Source: Limimaricola hongkongensis DSM 17492
GTDB taxonomy: Bacteria > Pseudomonadota > Alphaproteobacteria > Rhodobacterales > Rhodobacteraceae
Direction: 5' to 3'
Length of the DNA stretch: 64,000 nt
Assembly: GCF_000600975.2 (NCBI RefSeq)
Contig: NZ_KK088653.1
Coordinates: forward strand, 372,501-436,500
Positions 16,393 to 25,678 of the stretch are shown here, piece by piece; position 1 is the stretch's first letter; each line of letters opens with the position of its first letter. The translations under genes and the position numbers were made by a program. A model generated the notes under the pieces. The model was not told the origin of the DNA, ran no database searches, and saw only the letters and a program-made list of their open reading frames with translations.

Positions 16393-17313
16393 TCAGGCCT
16401 CCTGTCGCTTGGCTTCGACCTCGGCGTTCAGCTTGCGCCAGGTCCTGAGGTAGGAGCCGGTCTTCAGCTTCGGGTTCGAGATCTGGTCGATCGAGATGTT
16501 GATCAGCGCCAGCCCGCCGCCGACCAGCGCGATGAAGGTGCCGGGCACGATGAAGTCCCACCACGCGCCGACGAAGAAGGCGGCGGAGGATTGCGCCCAG
16601 TAGAGCATGGTGCCCCAGCTGGTCACCGTCGGGTCGCCGAGGCCGAGAAATTCGAGCCCCGCCTGCGCGCCGATGGCGTAAAGCGCGGTGCCCACGAACA
16701 TGCCCGCCGCGAGGCTGATGAGGTTCGGCATGATCTCGATGACGATGATGCGCCACTTGGCCTCGCCCATGATCTCCGCGGCGGTGATGAACTCCTTCTT
16801 GCGGATCGCGAGGGTCTGCGAGCGCATCACCCGCGCGCCCCAGGGCCACGAGGTGAGCCCGAGGATCAGCGCGATGATGAATGGCCCGACATTGCCGAGA
16901 AAGGCCGCGAGGATGATCAGCAATGGCAGCTGTGGAAACACCAGCATCACGTTGGTGACGGCCATCATGATCTCGTCGGTGCGGCCGCCGAAATAGCCCG
17001 AGGAGACGCCGACGGCGAGCGCGATGATCGAGGTCACGGTCGCGGCGGCAAAGGCCACCATCAGCGACACCCGGCCGCCGTAGAGCGCCTGCGACCAGAT
17101 GTCCTTGCCGGCGCGGGTCGTGCCCATGACGTGCTCGGCGCTGGGCGGCTGGTGGCCGCGGGCCACGCGCTTGTCCGGGTCGTACCCGGTCAGCGCCGGG
17201 GCGGCGAGGCACATGGCAAGGATCAGCGCCACCAAGGTCGAGCCGACGATGCCGGCGGTGTTGCCGCGATAGAACCCGGCGATGCCGCCCAGAAGGGAGA
17301 GAAGTCGTGTCAT
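16393..17313 (-). CDS. ABC transporter permease, DppC type
   Basis: A 306-residue inner-membrane permease with an N-terminal membrane segment, the conserved HVMGTTRAGKDIWSQ loop (HPLGTDxxGRD in peptide permeases) and an EAA-type coupling loop in AAEIMGEAKWRIIVIEIMPN. Six membrane segments are visible. It heterodimerises with the DppB-type permease encoded upstream. Confidence 0.88.
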   Translation of the reverse strand: MTRLLSLLGGIAGFYRGNTAGIVGSTLVALILAMCLAAPALTGYDPDKRVARGHQPPSAEHVMGTTRAGKDIWSQALYGGRVSLMVAFAAATVTSIIALAVGVSSGYFGGRTDEIMMAVTNVMLVFPQLPLLIILAAFLGNVGPFIIALILGLTSWPWGARVMRSQTLAIRKKEFITAAEIMGEAKWRIIVIEIMPNLISLAAGMFVGTALYAIGAQAGLEFLGLGDPTVTSWGTMLYWAQSSAAFFVGAWWDFIVPGTFIALVGGGLALINISIDQISNPKLKTGSYLRTWRKLNAEVEAKRQEA

Positions 17314-17320
17314 GTCGGCC

Positions 17321-18295
17321 TCACTTGCGCAGTCGGGGATCGAGCCAGACGTAGAGGATGTCGGCGATGAAATTGGCCACCAGCACGCAGATCACGATGA
17401 GCAGGAAGCAGGCCTGCATCAGCGGGTAGTCGCGCGCCGCCACGGCCTTGATGATCAGCTGGCCGATGCCGGGGTAGTTGAACACGGTCTCGATGAAGAC
17501 CTGTCCCGCCACCGCGAAGCCGAGCGCCATGGAGACCGCCGTGACCACCGGCAGGATCGCGTTGCGGGCGGCGTAATGGCTCATGATCCGGCGCGAGGAC
17601 AGGCCCTTGGCCTTGGCCATGGCGATGTAATCCTCGCCCAGCACGTTCACCATCGCGTTGCGCATGGTGAACACCCATGTCGCGATCATCGACAGCATCA
17701 GCGTCACCAGCGGCAGCACCGCGTGATAGGCGACATTGGCCAGGAACCCCGGTCGCAGGCCCGGCTCGAGGTCCGGATCGAAGCCGAAGCCCAGGGGAAA
17801 CCAGCTCAGGGTCAGGGCGAAGATGAAGAAGATCATCAGCGCCGTCACCGCTTGCGGCATCGAGGCGATGAACTGCCAGAACACCGGCATGAAGCGGTCG
17901 ACGAAACCGCCGCGGTTGTAGGAGGCGTAAAGCCCGATGAAGCAGCCGATCAGGATCGACAGGATCGTCGCGATCCCGGCCAGGAACACCGTCCAGGGCA
18001 GGGTGTTCGACAGAACCTCGGTCACCGGCGTCGGGAACAGCATGATCGACGGGCCGAGATCGAAGGTGACGACGCTCTGCAGATACTGGAGATATTGCTG
18101 CCACAAGGGCGCGTCGACGAAGCCGAGCATCTCCTTGTAGGCGGCGATCGTCTCGGGCGGCATCTTGCCCCCCGCGGCGGCGAACATGGCGGCGACGGGA
18201 TCGCCGGGCATCAGCCGTGGCAGCACGAAGTTGAAGCTGATCGCGACGAAGATCGCCACGCAGTAGAACACCAGTCGTCTGAGGATGAAGGCCAT
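17321..18295 (-). CDS. ABC transporter permease, DppB type
   Basis: A 324-residue permease beginning MAFILRRLVFYCVAIFVA with FVLPRLMPGDPV, the R-x-x-PGDP hallmark of DppB/OppB. The coupling loop is MAKAKGLSSRRIMSHYAARN, and FNYPGIGQLI follows. ATG 18295 has GGAGGAG at the right distance. A longer open frame upstream is GC-rich read-through without motifs. It is separated from the binding-protein gene by 143 bp that contain a hairpin. Confidence 0.88.
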   Translation of the reverse strand: MAFILRRLVFYCVAIFVAISFNFVLPRLMPGDPVAAMFAAAGGKMPPETIAAYKEMLGFVDAPLWQQYLQYLQSVVTFDLGPSIMLFPTPVTEVLSNTLPWTVFLAGIATILSILIGCFIGLYASYNRGGFVDRFMPVFWQFIASMPQAVTALMIFFIFALTLSWFPLGFGFDPDLEPGLRPGFLANVAYHAVLPLVTLMLSMIATWVFTMRNAMVNVLGEDYIAMAKAKGLSSRRIMSHYAARNAILPVVTAVSMALGFAVAGQVFIETVFNYPGIGQLIIKAVAARDYPLMQACFLLIVICVLVANFIADILYVWLDPRLRK

Positions 18296-18404
18296 TCGGG
18301 GGCTCCTCCGGGCAAGGGGCGGGCGCAGGCGACCGGGCCGCCGGCGGCATCGCCGGGGCCGGTCGTCGGAGCGGAACCGCGGCGCGGTTCTTGCGTCACG
18401 GGCC

Positions 18405-18432
18405 GGGCGGGCGACCGCAGGGCCGCCCGCCC
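18405..18432 (-). terminator. Intra-operon hairpin after the binding-protein gene
   Basis: GGGCGGGC (18405-18412) pairs with GCCCGCCC (18425-18432), 6 bp after the binding-protein stop on the minus strand. No U-run follows. Such structures usually reduce read-through or stabilise the upstream mRNA, giving more binding protein than permease. Confidence 0.5.
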
Positions 18433-18438
18433 GCGGGC

Positions 18439-20085
18439 TCATTTCTGGTAGAGACCTTCGAAGACGATCAGCTTGCGGCCGCTCGAGTAGAAGACCGGCT
18501 GCACGGTCGGGTTCTCGGCCGAGGGCCAGCCGCCGATCCGGCTGGCGTTGTACTGATACCAGGTCGGGTTCGAGAACAGCGGGATGAAAGGCATGGTCTC
18601 ACCGGTGTAGGTCATCAGCTCGCCGAGGATCTCGTCGCGGCGCGCCGTATCGGTGGTCTCGCCGTATTCGTCGATCAGCGCCCCCATCTCCTCGGACGCC
18701 TTGCCGTGGTTGGCGTGCCAGCTCTGGCCGACCCGGTCGGGGTGGAAGTAGTCGTTGTAGGCCTGGATCGGGTCGACGTTGGCGACCGACCAGTTCATCG
18801 AGGCCTCGTAGGTGCCGTCCTTCAACGCGGTGTCGTAAACCGACCAGTCGACCGTCTCGGTGCTGGCCTTGATGCCCACCTCGGCGAGGTACTCCGCGAC
18901 CATCTGCGCCGACTGCACCCAGTCGGTCCAGCCGTTCACGACCTGGATGCCGAAGTCGATCGGCGCGCCGTCGGGGGTTTCGCGGAAGCCGTCGCCATCG
19001 ACATCGACATAGCCGGCTTCCTCCAGAAGCGCGATCGCGGCGTCGGGATCATAGGCGACGTATTGGTCGTACCCGGCGTCGATCTCTTCGTCGAAGCTGG
19101 CCGCGTAGTATTCCCCAAGGCCCGTCGCGTGTGTGGCGACGGTCGGGTAGCCGTAGGCCGCCAGATCGACGATCGTCTCGCGGTCGAGCGACATCGACAT
19201 CGCCCGGCGGAAGTCGATGTCGTCGAACGGCGCCTCGCGGGTGTTGAGATAGAGGTGCACGAGGTCGTTGGCCGGGTACCAGAAACCGTGGTTCTCGGGA
19301 TCGCGCGCGACGAAGGTGCTCTCGATGTCGGCGACGAAGTTCGAGCCCCAGTCGATCTCGCCGGCCATCAGCGCCGGCTGGATCTGCGAGTTGTCGGAGT
19401 ACTGCCGGAACTTGATGCAGTCGAGGAAGGGCAGGCCGTCATCGGCCTTGTAGTAATGCGGGTTGCGGCAGATCTCGACCTGGTTGTCACGCATCGTCGT
19501 GACTTCGGTGATCGGGCCGGAGCCGACCGGATCGGCGTTCTTGAAGGTGATCTTGTCCTCGACGTCGCGCCAGACGTGCTCGGGCACGATGTAGGCCTGC
19601 TCGACATACCAGTCGAAGGTGGAATCGGGGCGGTTGAACGTCACCCGTACCGTCGTCGGATCGACCGCCTCGACCGAGGCGAGCAGCCCGTCGGCCCATT
19701 TGCCGGTCTTGTCGAGTGTCGCGTCCTCGTGGCCCAGCGCCAGCGAGTAGGCCACGTCCTCGGCGTCGAGCACCTCGCCGTCCGACCAGGTCAGGTCGTC
19801 GCGCAGGGTGATGGTCATCGACATCAGGTCGTCGGCGTAGGCGAAGCTCTCCGCGAGGCGATAGTCGATTTCGCCCTTCATCACGTTGTGCGCCCAAAGC
19901 GGCTCGAACATCGTGCCGCGGACCAGATCCTCCTGCGCGTTCGAGAACGGGTTGAAGTCCTCGACGAAGGTCGCGGTGATGATCGGCACCGTCAGGGTGC
20001 CGCCCTGGGGATGCGCGCCTTGCGCGTTCACGGTGGCGGCCGTGGTTGCCAACAATACCGACATGATCAGGCTCGAACGCTTCAT
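18439..20085 (-). CDS. Family 5 extracellular solute-binding protein, probable beta-glucoside binding
   Basis: A 548-residue periplasmic binding protein with a cleavable leader (MKRSSLIMSVLLATTAATVNAQG) and the SBP_bac_5 architecture: FNPFSNAQEDLVRG, DLTWSDGEVLDAEDVAYSL and FDDIDFRRAMSMSLDRETIV. A DVDGDGFRE Ca-binding-like loop lies near residue 360, as in many family members. Although the family is named for peptides and nickel, members in Thermotoga bind cello- and other oligosaccharides. The GH1 and LacI neighbours make that the best reading here. First gene of the operon, behind LacI-type operators. Confidence 0.86.
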   Translation of the reverse strand: MKRSSLIMSVLLATTAATVNAQGAHPQGGTLTVPIITATFVEDFNPFSNAQEDLVRGTMFEPLWAHNVMKGEIDYRLAESFAYADDLMSMTITLRDDLTWSDGEVLDAEDVAYSLALGHEDATLDKTGKWADGLLASVEAVDPTTVRVTFNRPDSTFDWYVEQAYIVPEHVWRDVEDKITFKNADPVGSGPITEVTTMRDNQVEICRNPHYYKADDGLPFLDCIKFRQYSDNSQIQPALMAGEIDWGSNFVADIESTFVARDPENHGFWYPANDLVHLYLNTREAPFDDIDFRRAMSMSLDRETIVDLAAYGYPTVATHATGLGEYYAASFDEEIDAGYDQYVAYDPDAAIALLEEAGYVDVDGDGFRETPDGAPIDFGIQVVNGWTDWVQSAQMVAEYLAEVGIKASTETVDWSVYDTALKDGTYEASMNWSVANVDPIQAYNDYFHPDRVGQSWHANHGKASEEMGALIDEYGETTDTARRDEILGELMTYTGETMPFIPLFSNPTWYQYNASRIGGWPSAENPTVQPVFYSSGRKLIVFEGLYQK

Positions 20086-20105
20086 GATGCTCCTCCCAGC
20101 GTCGT

Positions 20106-20119
20106 CTGTAACGTTACAG
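20106..20119. promoter_or_regulatory. LacI-type operator 1
   Basis: Perfect 14-bp palindrome CTGTAACGTTACAG with the central CG expected for LacI-family sites, 21-34 bp upstream of the binding-protein start and within the divergent promoter region shared with lacI. Confidence 0.8.
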
Positions 20120-20125
20120 TTAGAT

Positions 20126-20139
20126 CTATATCGTTACAG
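20126..20139. promoter_or_regulatory. LacI-type operator 2 (12 of 14 matches)
   Basis: CTATATCGTTACAG repeats operator 1 with two mismatches. The centres are 20 bp apart, about two helical turns, so two repressor dimers could sit on the same DNA face. Likely the second site for the adjacent LacI protein. Confidence 0.65.
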
Positions 20140-20211
20140 ATTGGCAAATCAAGCTCTATTGAGGCAAACTTTCCTTTCGGGTAGCAACGCGGAACCGAGC
20201 CGGAGGCCGTC

Positions 20212-21252
20212 ATGAACGATATCAATGGCCAAGCCCGCGCCGGGCGCGAGCGGCCGACCCTCAAGACGATCGCGCAGCTGAGCGGTCTGGCCGTGACCAC
20301 GGTGTCGCGGGCGCTGGGCGATGCCCCCGACATCAGTGCCGAAACCAAGAGGAAGGTGCGCGAGATCGCCGATTCGGTCGGATATACGCCGAACCGGGCC
20401 GGGGTCCGGCTGCGCACCGGCCGGACCAACGTGATCGCCCTTGTCCTCGAGGCCGAGCCGGACGGGCTGAACATGACCTCGCGCATGATCGCCTCGATCG
20501 CACGCGCGCTCGCGGGCACGCCCTACCATCTGGTGATGACGCCGGAGATGCCGGGCCGGACGCCGCTCGACGCGGTGCGCTACATCGTCGAGACCCGCTC
20601 GGCCGATGCGGTCATCATCAACCGGATCCAGCCCGAGGACACGCGGGTCGCGTATCTGCGCAAGCAGCGGTTTCCCTTTGTCACCCACGGCCGGACGATC
20701 TGGGCCGCGGAGCACGCCCATTTCGATTACGACAACCATGCCTTCGGGCGCATCGCCGTCGAAACGCTGGCGCGCCACGGCCGCAGCGACCTGCTGCTGC
20801 TGGCGCCACCGCAGGACCAGAGCTACGCCAATGACATGATCGACGGGGCTTTCGCGGCGGCGGGGGATTTCGGCGTGCGCGTGACCCTTGCCGAGCAGAT
20901 GACCAGCGACAGCGGCGAAAGCGAGATCCGGCATGGCATCGCCAGAAGCATCGCCGCGCATCCGAAGCTCGATGCCCTCGTATCGGCCTCCCCGAACGGC
21001 GCCATGGTCGCCACCGCCAGCCTGGAGGCCACAGGCCGGGTCATCGGCAAGGATTTCGATGTTTTCTCGAAAGAGACCATACCGTTTCTGAAGCTGTTCC
21101 GCCCACAGATACTGACCCTGGTCGAGGACATCCAAAAGGCTGGCGAGTTCCTGGCCAAGGCAGCGGTCCATGAAATCGCGACGCTGGGCAAGGATCACAT
21201 GCAGATGCTCGATTGCCCGACTGGTTGCGCAACCGGGACTTCACGGATCTGA
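20212..21252 (+). CDS. LacI-family transcriptional regulator
   Basis: A 346-residue regulator with an N-terminal helix-turn-helix (TLKTIAQLSGLAVTTVSRAL), the hinge (YTPNRAGVRLRTGRTN) and a periplasmic-binding-protein-like sugar-sensing domain. Divergent from the ABC/GH1 operon and next to a pair of CTGTAAC-type palindromes, so it almost certainly represses that operon and itself until a sugar binds. The last ~12 residues (after MQMLD) sit at the boundary of IS remnant DNA and may not be native. Confidence 0.9.
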   Translation: MNDINGQARAGRERPTLKTIAQLSGLAVTTVSRALGDAPDISAETKRKVREIADSVGYTPNRAGVRLRTGRTNVIALVLEAEPDGLNMTSRMIASIARALAGTPYHLVMTPEMPGRTPLDAVRYIVETRSADAVIINRIQPEDTRVAYLRKQRFPFVTHGRTIWAAEHAHFDYDNHAFGRIAVETLARHGRSDLLLLAPPQDQSYANDMIDGAFAAAGDFGVRVTLAEQMTSDSGESEIRHGIARSIAAHPKLDALVSASPNGAMVATASLEATGRVIGKDFDVFSKETIPFLKLFRPQILTLVEDIQKAGEFLAKAAVHEIATLGKDHMQMLDCPTGCATGTSRI

Positions 21253-21269
21253 GGCCAAAGCACCGATGG

Positions 21270-21445
21270 ACGCCCTTCTGTTTGTCGAGCCGCGATGCCG
21301 GTGGTGTTGATCTGTTTCTGATGCTGCATGGTGACGCCGTAGGTCTCGCGAGCGATGTCGCGCTTCAGGGCGCGGATCGCTTCGAGCTTGGAATGGCACT
21401 CGGCAACGCAGCGCGCGACTTGGGCCTTGGTCCGGTCATCCGTCT
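21270..21445 (-). pseudogene. Possible IS110-type transposase tail remnant
   Basis: The minus strand contains DDRTKAQVARCVAEC followed by KLEAIRALKRDIARETY, similar to the C-terminal end of IS110-group transposases. Only about 50 codons are recognisable and no catalytic motif remains. Confidence 0.45.
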
Positions 21446-21660
21446 TCAGGCGCCCAGATGCAGGTGATGTCACTCGGCCATTGCTCTTGAACCGATGGCA
21501 AACATGGCCTCGTCCCAGACCTTATCCGAAGCCTCGACATCGAATGGCCGATCCGGGATGTTGTCGGCCACGATCGACGGCTTGCCGGCATGCTTGCCGG
21601 GATGGCGCTTGTAGCCGATCTGCGCCGTGATCCCGGAAAATCTGAGACCTTGCACCGCAA
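21436..21660 (-). pseudogene. IS3-family OrfB remnant with frameshift
   Basis: One frame reads GYKRHPGKHAGKPSIVADN and RPFDVEASDKVW, the segment just before the first catalytic Asp of IS3 OrfB. The continuation SDITCIWAPEDG appears in another frame after a ~35-bp mismatch, so the gene is shifted and truncated. Confidence 0.7.
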
Positions 21661-21729
21661 GAATAGCCTCCCTCCAACAGAAAGAGGCCGCCCAGGGGGG
21701 CAGCCTCAATCGCGTTCGTGCCGGTTCGA

Positions 21730-23022
21730 TCAGATCAGGAAATCGTCGCGATCGATTGCGCCTGCATCGATCCCGAGAAGCGTGATCTGCGAGTCGCCAT
21801 ATCTGATCACGGCATCGTCGCCCTGGCTCTCGATGGTCAGATCATTGAACTCCAGCGACGTCCTGGTGAAATCGAACAGGTCCGACCCATCTTCGAAATC
21901 GGTTACGACATCGTCGCCATCCTTCTGGCTGCGGAAGGCGAAGATGTCCGCCCCGTCGCCCCCGGTGAGCATGTCGTTGTGCCGACCGCCGTTCAGAGTA
22001 TCAGCACCATCGCCGCCGTTGAGCGCATCGCGTCCTAGATTGCCAAGAAGGCGATCATCGCCCGAACCGCCGTCTAGAAGGTCACGCCGTTGGTTGCCAA
22101 TGAGAACATCTGTGCCGGCCTTGCCCTGCAACGTGTCGTGGCCCTGACCGCCGGCAAGAACGTCCGCACCGGCGCCACCGGCCAGAAGGTCGTCCCCGGT
22201 GCCGCCATCCAGGCGGTCATCACCGGCAAAGCCGCGCAGCACGTCGTTGTCGGCGCCGCCATCGAGCACGTCGTTGCCCTTGAAACCCTTCACGACATCG
22301 TCGCCGACACCGGCCGCGAAGACATCGTCACCCGCACTCAGCCTGAAATTGCCGCTGGCAGACGCGCGCTGTCCGCCGAGAAGGTCGAGGGCCTGTTCGA
22401 GATCGATCTTCATGATCTCGCCCGAAGCAACAGGCAGGATGCCGACATAGCCATTCTGCTCGCCGTTGATCTCGCCGTCGGTGCCTTCGCCATAGCCGCC
22501 ATCGACGTTCTGCCCGTGCAGCACGATCTCGCGCAGCACCAGCGGCATCAGGTCTTCCATGTCATACTGGTTGCCGGTGACCGGACTCATCAAGTTGTCC
22601 ATGTCGGTCAGATCGAAGCTCTGGATATAGGAGAGCTGACCTTGGAAATCCGCCATCGGGCTCATGCCGTCGGCACCGGTCAGCGACAGCAGGATATCGC
22701 CATAGGCCGGCACGCCCTCGAGCACTTCGACGAAGCCGTCGCCATCGGCATCGTCCGGCAGTGTCGGGGTGCGTGAATTCGCAGGGTTGCCGTCATCGTC
22801 GAACACGCCGTGAATGTGCTGGGCATGGGCCATGTCGGGCGTCAGGTTTTCGGCCAGGATCGCCACGTTGATGTAAGGCGTATTCTCGGCTTGGCCGAGC
22901 GAAACGATGGCGCTGCCATAAACGCCCGAATTGTTCAGTGCCGTCAGATCGACGGCCCAAGTTCCTTCGGAACCTTTCAGGAATGTTTCGAAGGATCCAT
23001 AAGAACTATCAAGATGAGCCAC
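21730..23022 (-). CDS. RTX calcium-binding protein with CHRD-like N-terminal domain
   Basis: A 430-residue acidic protein. Residues ~1-200 resemble a CHRD-type domain (AENTPYINVAILAENL, AQHIHGVFDDDGNPAN, LREIVLHGQNV). Residues ~235-370 hold about seven GGxGxD-type nonapeptide repeats that bind calcium. The C-terminus (FEDGSDLFDFTRTS onwards, ending in DDFLI) looks like a type I secretion signal. There is no N-terminal signal peptide, consistent with ABC-dependent one-step export; no exporter is in the window. The start is GTG 23022, supported by GGGAGGAG six bases upstream. Function unknown. Confidence 0.82.
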   Translation of the reverse strand: MAHLDSSYGSFETFLKGSEGTWAVDLTALNNSGVYGSAIVSLGQAENTPYINVAILAENLTPDMAHAQHIHGVFDDDGNPANSRTPTLPDDADGDGFVEVLEGVPAYGDILLSLTGADGMSPMADFQGQLSYIQSFDLTDMDNLMSPVTGNQYDMEDLMPLVLREIVLHGQNVDGGYGEGTDGEINGEQNGYVGILPVASGEIMKIDLEQALDLLGGQRASASGNFRLSAGDDVFAAGVGDDVVKGFKGNDVLDGGADNDVLRGFAGDDRLDGGTGDDLLAGGAGADVLAGGQGHDTLQGKAGTDVLIGNQRRDLLDGGSGDDRLLGNLGRDALNGGDGADTLNGGRHNDMLTGGDGADIFAFRSQKDGDDVVTDFEDGSDLFDFTRTSLEFNDLTIESQGDDAVIRYGDSQITLLGIDAGAIDRDDFLI

Positions 23023-23608
23023 GAGCTCTCCTCCCTATCGATTTTTGCGATAGCTTTCGCCACCAGAAGTTGACCTCGAATACACGTTGAGCAGTGTCGG
23101 GAGTTTCATCACGAGCCCGTGTCCTCGGTCGGCCGAAGCTATTTTGCGGGCGCTTGAGCGCCGCGTGGGGCGCGGTGGTGCCAGGATATGAGATGGGGTG
23201 ACTACCGATGCGGGGCGCGCACCTACGGCGCTCCCTCTGGGTGGCGCAACGTGCGGCCGACAATGGAGGCGGTCCATGGCTTGTTGCGCGTGGTCAGCAG
23301 GTCGCGGCGGTTTGCTTCGCCCGCCAATGCGGTGCGGTTGGGTGCGATGCCATCGGTCGCCGCGAAGCTCCTGCAGTTCTCGCGTCTTGCCGTCGGCCTG
23401 CGCGCTGCGGGCATGTCAGGTTTTTATTCCGCGCGCCGGGTGGAACGCCTGTGCAACTTGCGGGCTTGATCCAAGGATGATGTTCCATCTGAGGCTCTCA
23501 TGGAAAACAGAAATCCGGTTTCCATGATCCGGCGCAGGAACCGCCGCTTGAACTCGGCCGGAACCTTCCAGATCTAGGTGGTATCCCCTGAACCGAAAGG
23601 CCGGTCCG
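23023..23608. other. Intergenic, about 590 bp without a recognisable gene
   Basis: Short open frames occur on both strands but none carries known motifs or a clear ribosome site. It presumably holds the promoters for the RTX gene (minus) and the rhodanese operon (plus). I see no structured RNA or repeat. Confidence 0.5.
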
Positions 23609-24544
23609 ATGAACAGGTTTGTCCAAGTCGCGGTCGCCGCGACCCTTCTCTCCAGCCCCGCCCTTGCGCAGGAAGTAGATGGCTTCGGGCCGCTGGTGTC
23701 CGCCGAGGAACTGGCCGGGCTGCTCGATACGGCGGCACCGCTGGTGCTCGACATCCGTGGTGACGCTTATGCCGAAGGCCATGTCGAAGGCGCCGTCTCC
23801 GCGCCCTACGGGCTGTTTCGCGGGCCCGCCGAGAACCCCGGGCAGGTGCCCTCCGACGATGCGCTGACCCAGGTGCTGCGCGATCTCGGCGTCACCGCCG
23901 ACCGCCCCGTGGTCATCACCCATCAGGGCCGCGACGAGACCGATTTCGGCGCCGCCGCGCGGGTCTACTGGACCTTGAAGTCGAGCGGCGTCAGCGATCT
24001 CGCGATCCTCAATGGCGGCGTCGGCGCGTGGCAGGCTGCCGGGAACGCCCTGTCGACCGAGCCGGTCGACCCCGAGGAGAGCGCGATCACCGTCAGCTTC
24101 TCGGACCAATGGCTCGCCACCCAAGACGACGTGCTGCAGGTGGTCGAGGGCGATGCGCAGGCGACGCTGGTCGATGCGCGGCCCGAAAGCTTCTGGGCCG
24201 GCGAAGACGCGCACCCGGCCGCGGCGCGGCCCGGCACTCTGCCGCAATCGGAGTATTTCACCCATTCGAACTGGTTCTCCGACGACCCGACGCTGATCGA
24301 CGCGGTGGCGGCGCGGGCGCTGGCCGAAGAGGGCGGTTTCGCCGATGACGACACGCTGATCTCGTTTTGCAACACCGGCCACTGGGCCGCGACCAACTGG
24401 TTCGCGCTGAGCGAGCTGGCCGGGCTCGACGACGTGAAGCTCTACCCGGAATCGATGGTCGGCTGGTCGCATGCCGGTCTGCCGATGCAGAACACGCCGG
24501 GCGTGATCGAAAACCTCTGGAACCAGATCACCAACGCGCTCTGA
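23609..24544 (+). CDS. Periplasmic tandem-rhodanese sulfurtransferase
   Basis: A 311-residue protein with a signal peptide (cleavage after ...SPALA) and two rhodanese domains. The second has the active-site loop SFCNTGHWAAT with Cys at about residue 254. The first has THQGRDETDF at the same position and no cysteine, so it is probably structural. Such enzymes move sulfane sulfur, for example from thiosulfate to a thiophilic acceptor. It is 10 bp upstream of a YeeE/YedE transporter, suggesting that sulfur is handled in the periplasm and then imported. Confidence 0.87.
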   Translation: MNRFVQVAVAATLLSSPALAQEVDGFGPLVSAEELAGLLDTAAPLVLDIRGDAYAEGHVEGAVSAPYGLFRGPAENPGQVPSDDALTQVLRDLGVTADRPVVITHQGRDETDFGAAARVYWTLKSSGVSDLAILNGGVGAWQAAGNALSTEPVDPEESAITVSFSDQWLATQDDVLQVVEGDAQATLVDARPESFWAGEDAHPAAARPGTLPQSEYFTHSNWFSDDPTLIDAVAARALAEEGGFADDDTLISFCNTGHWAATNWFALSELAGLDDVKLYPESMVGWSHAGLPMQNTPGVIENLWNQITNAL

Positions 24545-24554
24545 GGAGGGCCAC

Positions 24555-25676
24555 ATGGCCGAAACAAGCATGGCCGCGACGGGCGGCGGATCCGACATGG
24601 CCCGGCGCGGCCTGCTGGTCGGCGGGGTGCTGATCGCGGCGCTCGCGGTCGCGGCGCTGGCGGGGGCGCGCTACGGCGCGCTGCTGCTGGTGGGGCTCGG
24701 CTTCGGCATCGCGCTCGAAGGGCTGCGCTTCGGCTTCGCGGGGCCGTGGCGCGCGATGATCCTGCGGCGCGACCCGGCGGGGCTTCTGGCGCAGCTCGTC
24801 TCGATCGGTCTCGTGGCGCTGGCGGCGTTTCCACTGCTGGCCAGCAATGGCGAGGAGCTGTTCGGCGCGCATGCCCCGATCGGGGTCGCCATGGTCGGCG
24901 GCGCCTTTGTCTTCGGCGCCGCGATGCAGCTGGTGATGGGCTGCGGGTCGGGCACGCTGGTCAATGCCGGAAGCGGCAATGTCGTCGGCGCGGTGGCGCT
25001 GCCCTTCTTCGCGCTGGGCAGCTTCGCGGGGGCCTACAACCTCGATTGGTGGATCTCGCTCGGGACGGCGCCGGTGGTGGTGCTGGACGGCACCGACGGG
25101 CTCATCGCGACGCTGGCGGGGCTGGCGGCGGTGGCGGCTGTGGTGCTCTGGCTCGCGCCCAAGGAAGCGCGGCGGATTCCCCGCAGGCTCTGGGTCGCCG
25201 CGGCGGTGATCGCCGCTCTGGCGATTTTGAACCTCGTCATCGCGGGCCAGCCTTGGGGCATCGTTTATGGTCTCGGGCTCTGGGCCGCCAAGGGCGCGCA
25301 GGCGGTCGGCGCGGATCTGTCCGGCTCGGCCTTCTGGACCGCGCCCACCAATGCCGAGCGGCTGCAGCAGAGCATCCTCACCGATGTCACCTCGCTCACC
25401 AATATCGGCCTGATCGGCGGTGCGTTCCTGGCGAGCGTCTGGCGCCGGGGGCTGGGCAAGGGCCTGCCGAAGCTTTCGGCGCTGGCCTGGGCTTCGACCA
25501 TCGTGGCGGGGTTCCTGCTGGGCTATTCATCGCGGCTCGCCTTCGGCTGCAATGTCGGCGCGTTCTTTTCGGGCGTCTCGACCGGCAGCCTGCATGGCTG
25601 GGCGTGGTTCGCCGCCGCGTTCTTCGGGGCCTATTGGGGCGTGAAGCTGCGCCCGAAACTCGGATTGGAGGTGTAA
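24555..25676 (+). CDS. YeeE/YedE-family sulfur (thiosulfate-type) transporter
   Basis: A 373-residue membrane protein with about nine to ten hydrophobic segments and the two conserved Cys loops of the family, MGCGSGTLVNAGSGN and FGCNVGAFFSGVSTGSLHGW. Characterised relatives (TsuA/YeeE) carry thiosulfate inward through hydrogen bonding to conserved cysteines. ATG 24555 is preceded by GAGGAGG. Probably in one operon with the rhodanese and with a tiny exported protein immediately downstream. Substrate assigned by family and context. Confidence 0.87.
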   Translation: MAETSMAATGGGSDMARRGLLVGGVLIAALAVAALAGARYGALLLVGLGFGIALEGLRFGFAGPWRAMILRRDPAGLLAQLVSIGLVALAAFPLLASNGEELFGAHAPIGVAMVGGAFVFGAAMQLVMGCGSGTLVNAGSGNVVGAVALPFFALGSFAGAYNLDWWISLGTAPVVVLDGTDGLIATLAGLAAVAAVVLWLAPKEARRIPRRLWVAAAVIAALAILNLVIAGQPWGIVYGLGLWAAKGAQAVGADLSGSAFWTAPTNAERLQQSILTDVTSLTNIGLIGGAFLASVWRRGLGKGLPKLSALAWASTIVAGFLLGYSSRLAFGCNVGAFFSGVSTGSLHGWAWFAAAFFGAYWGVKLRPKLGLEV

Positions 25677-25678
25677 CC

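Noticed and set aside
23188..23480. Overlapping short ORFs between the RTX and rhodanese genes.
   Set aside because: Three frames are open at once with low-complexity composition and no ribosome sites, which suggests non-coding GC-rich sequence.
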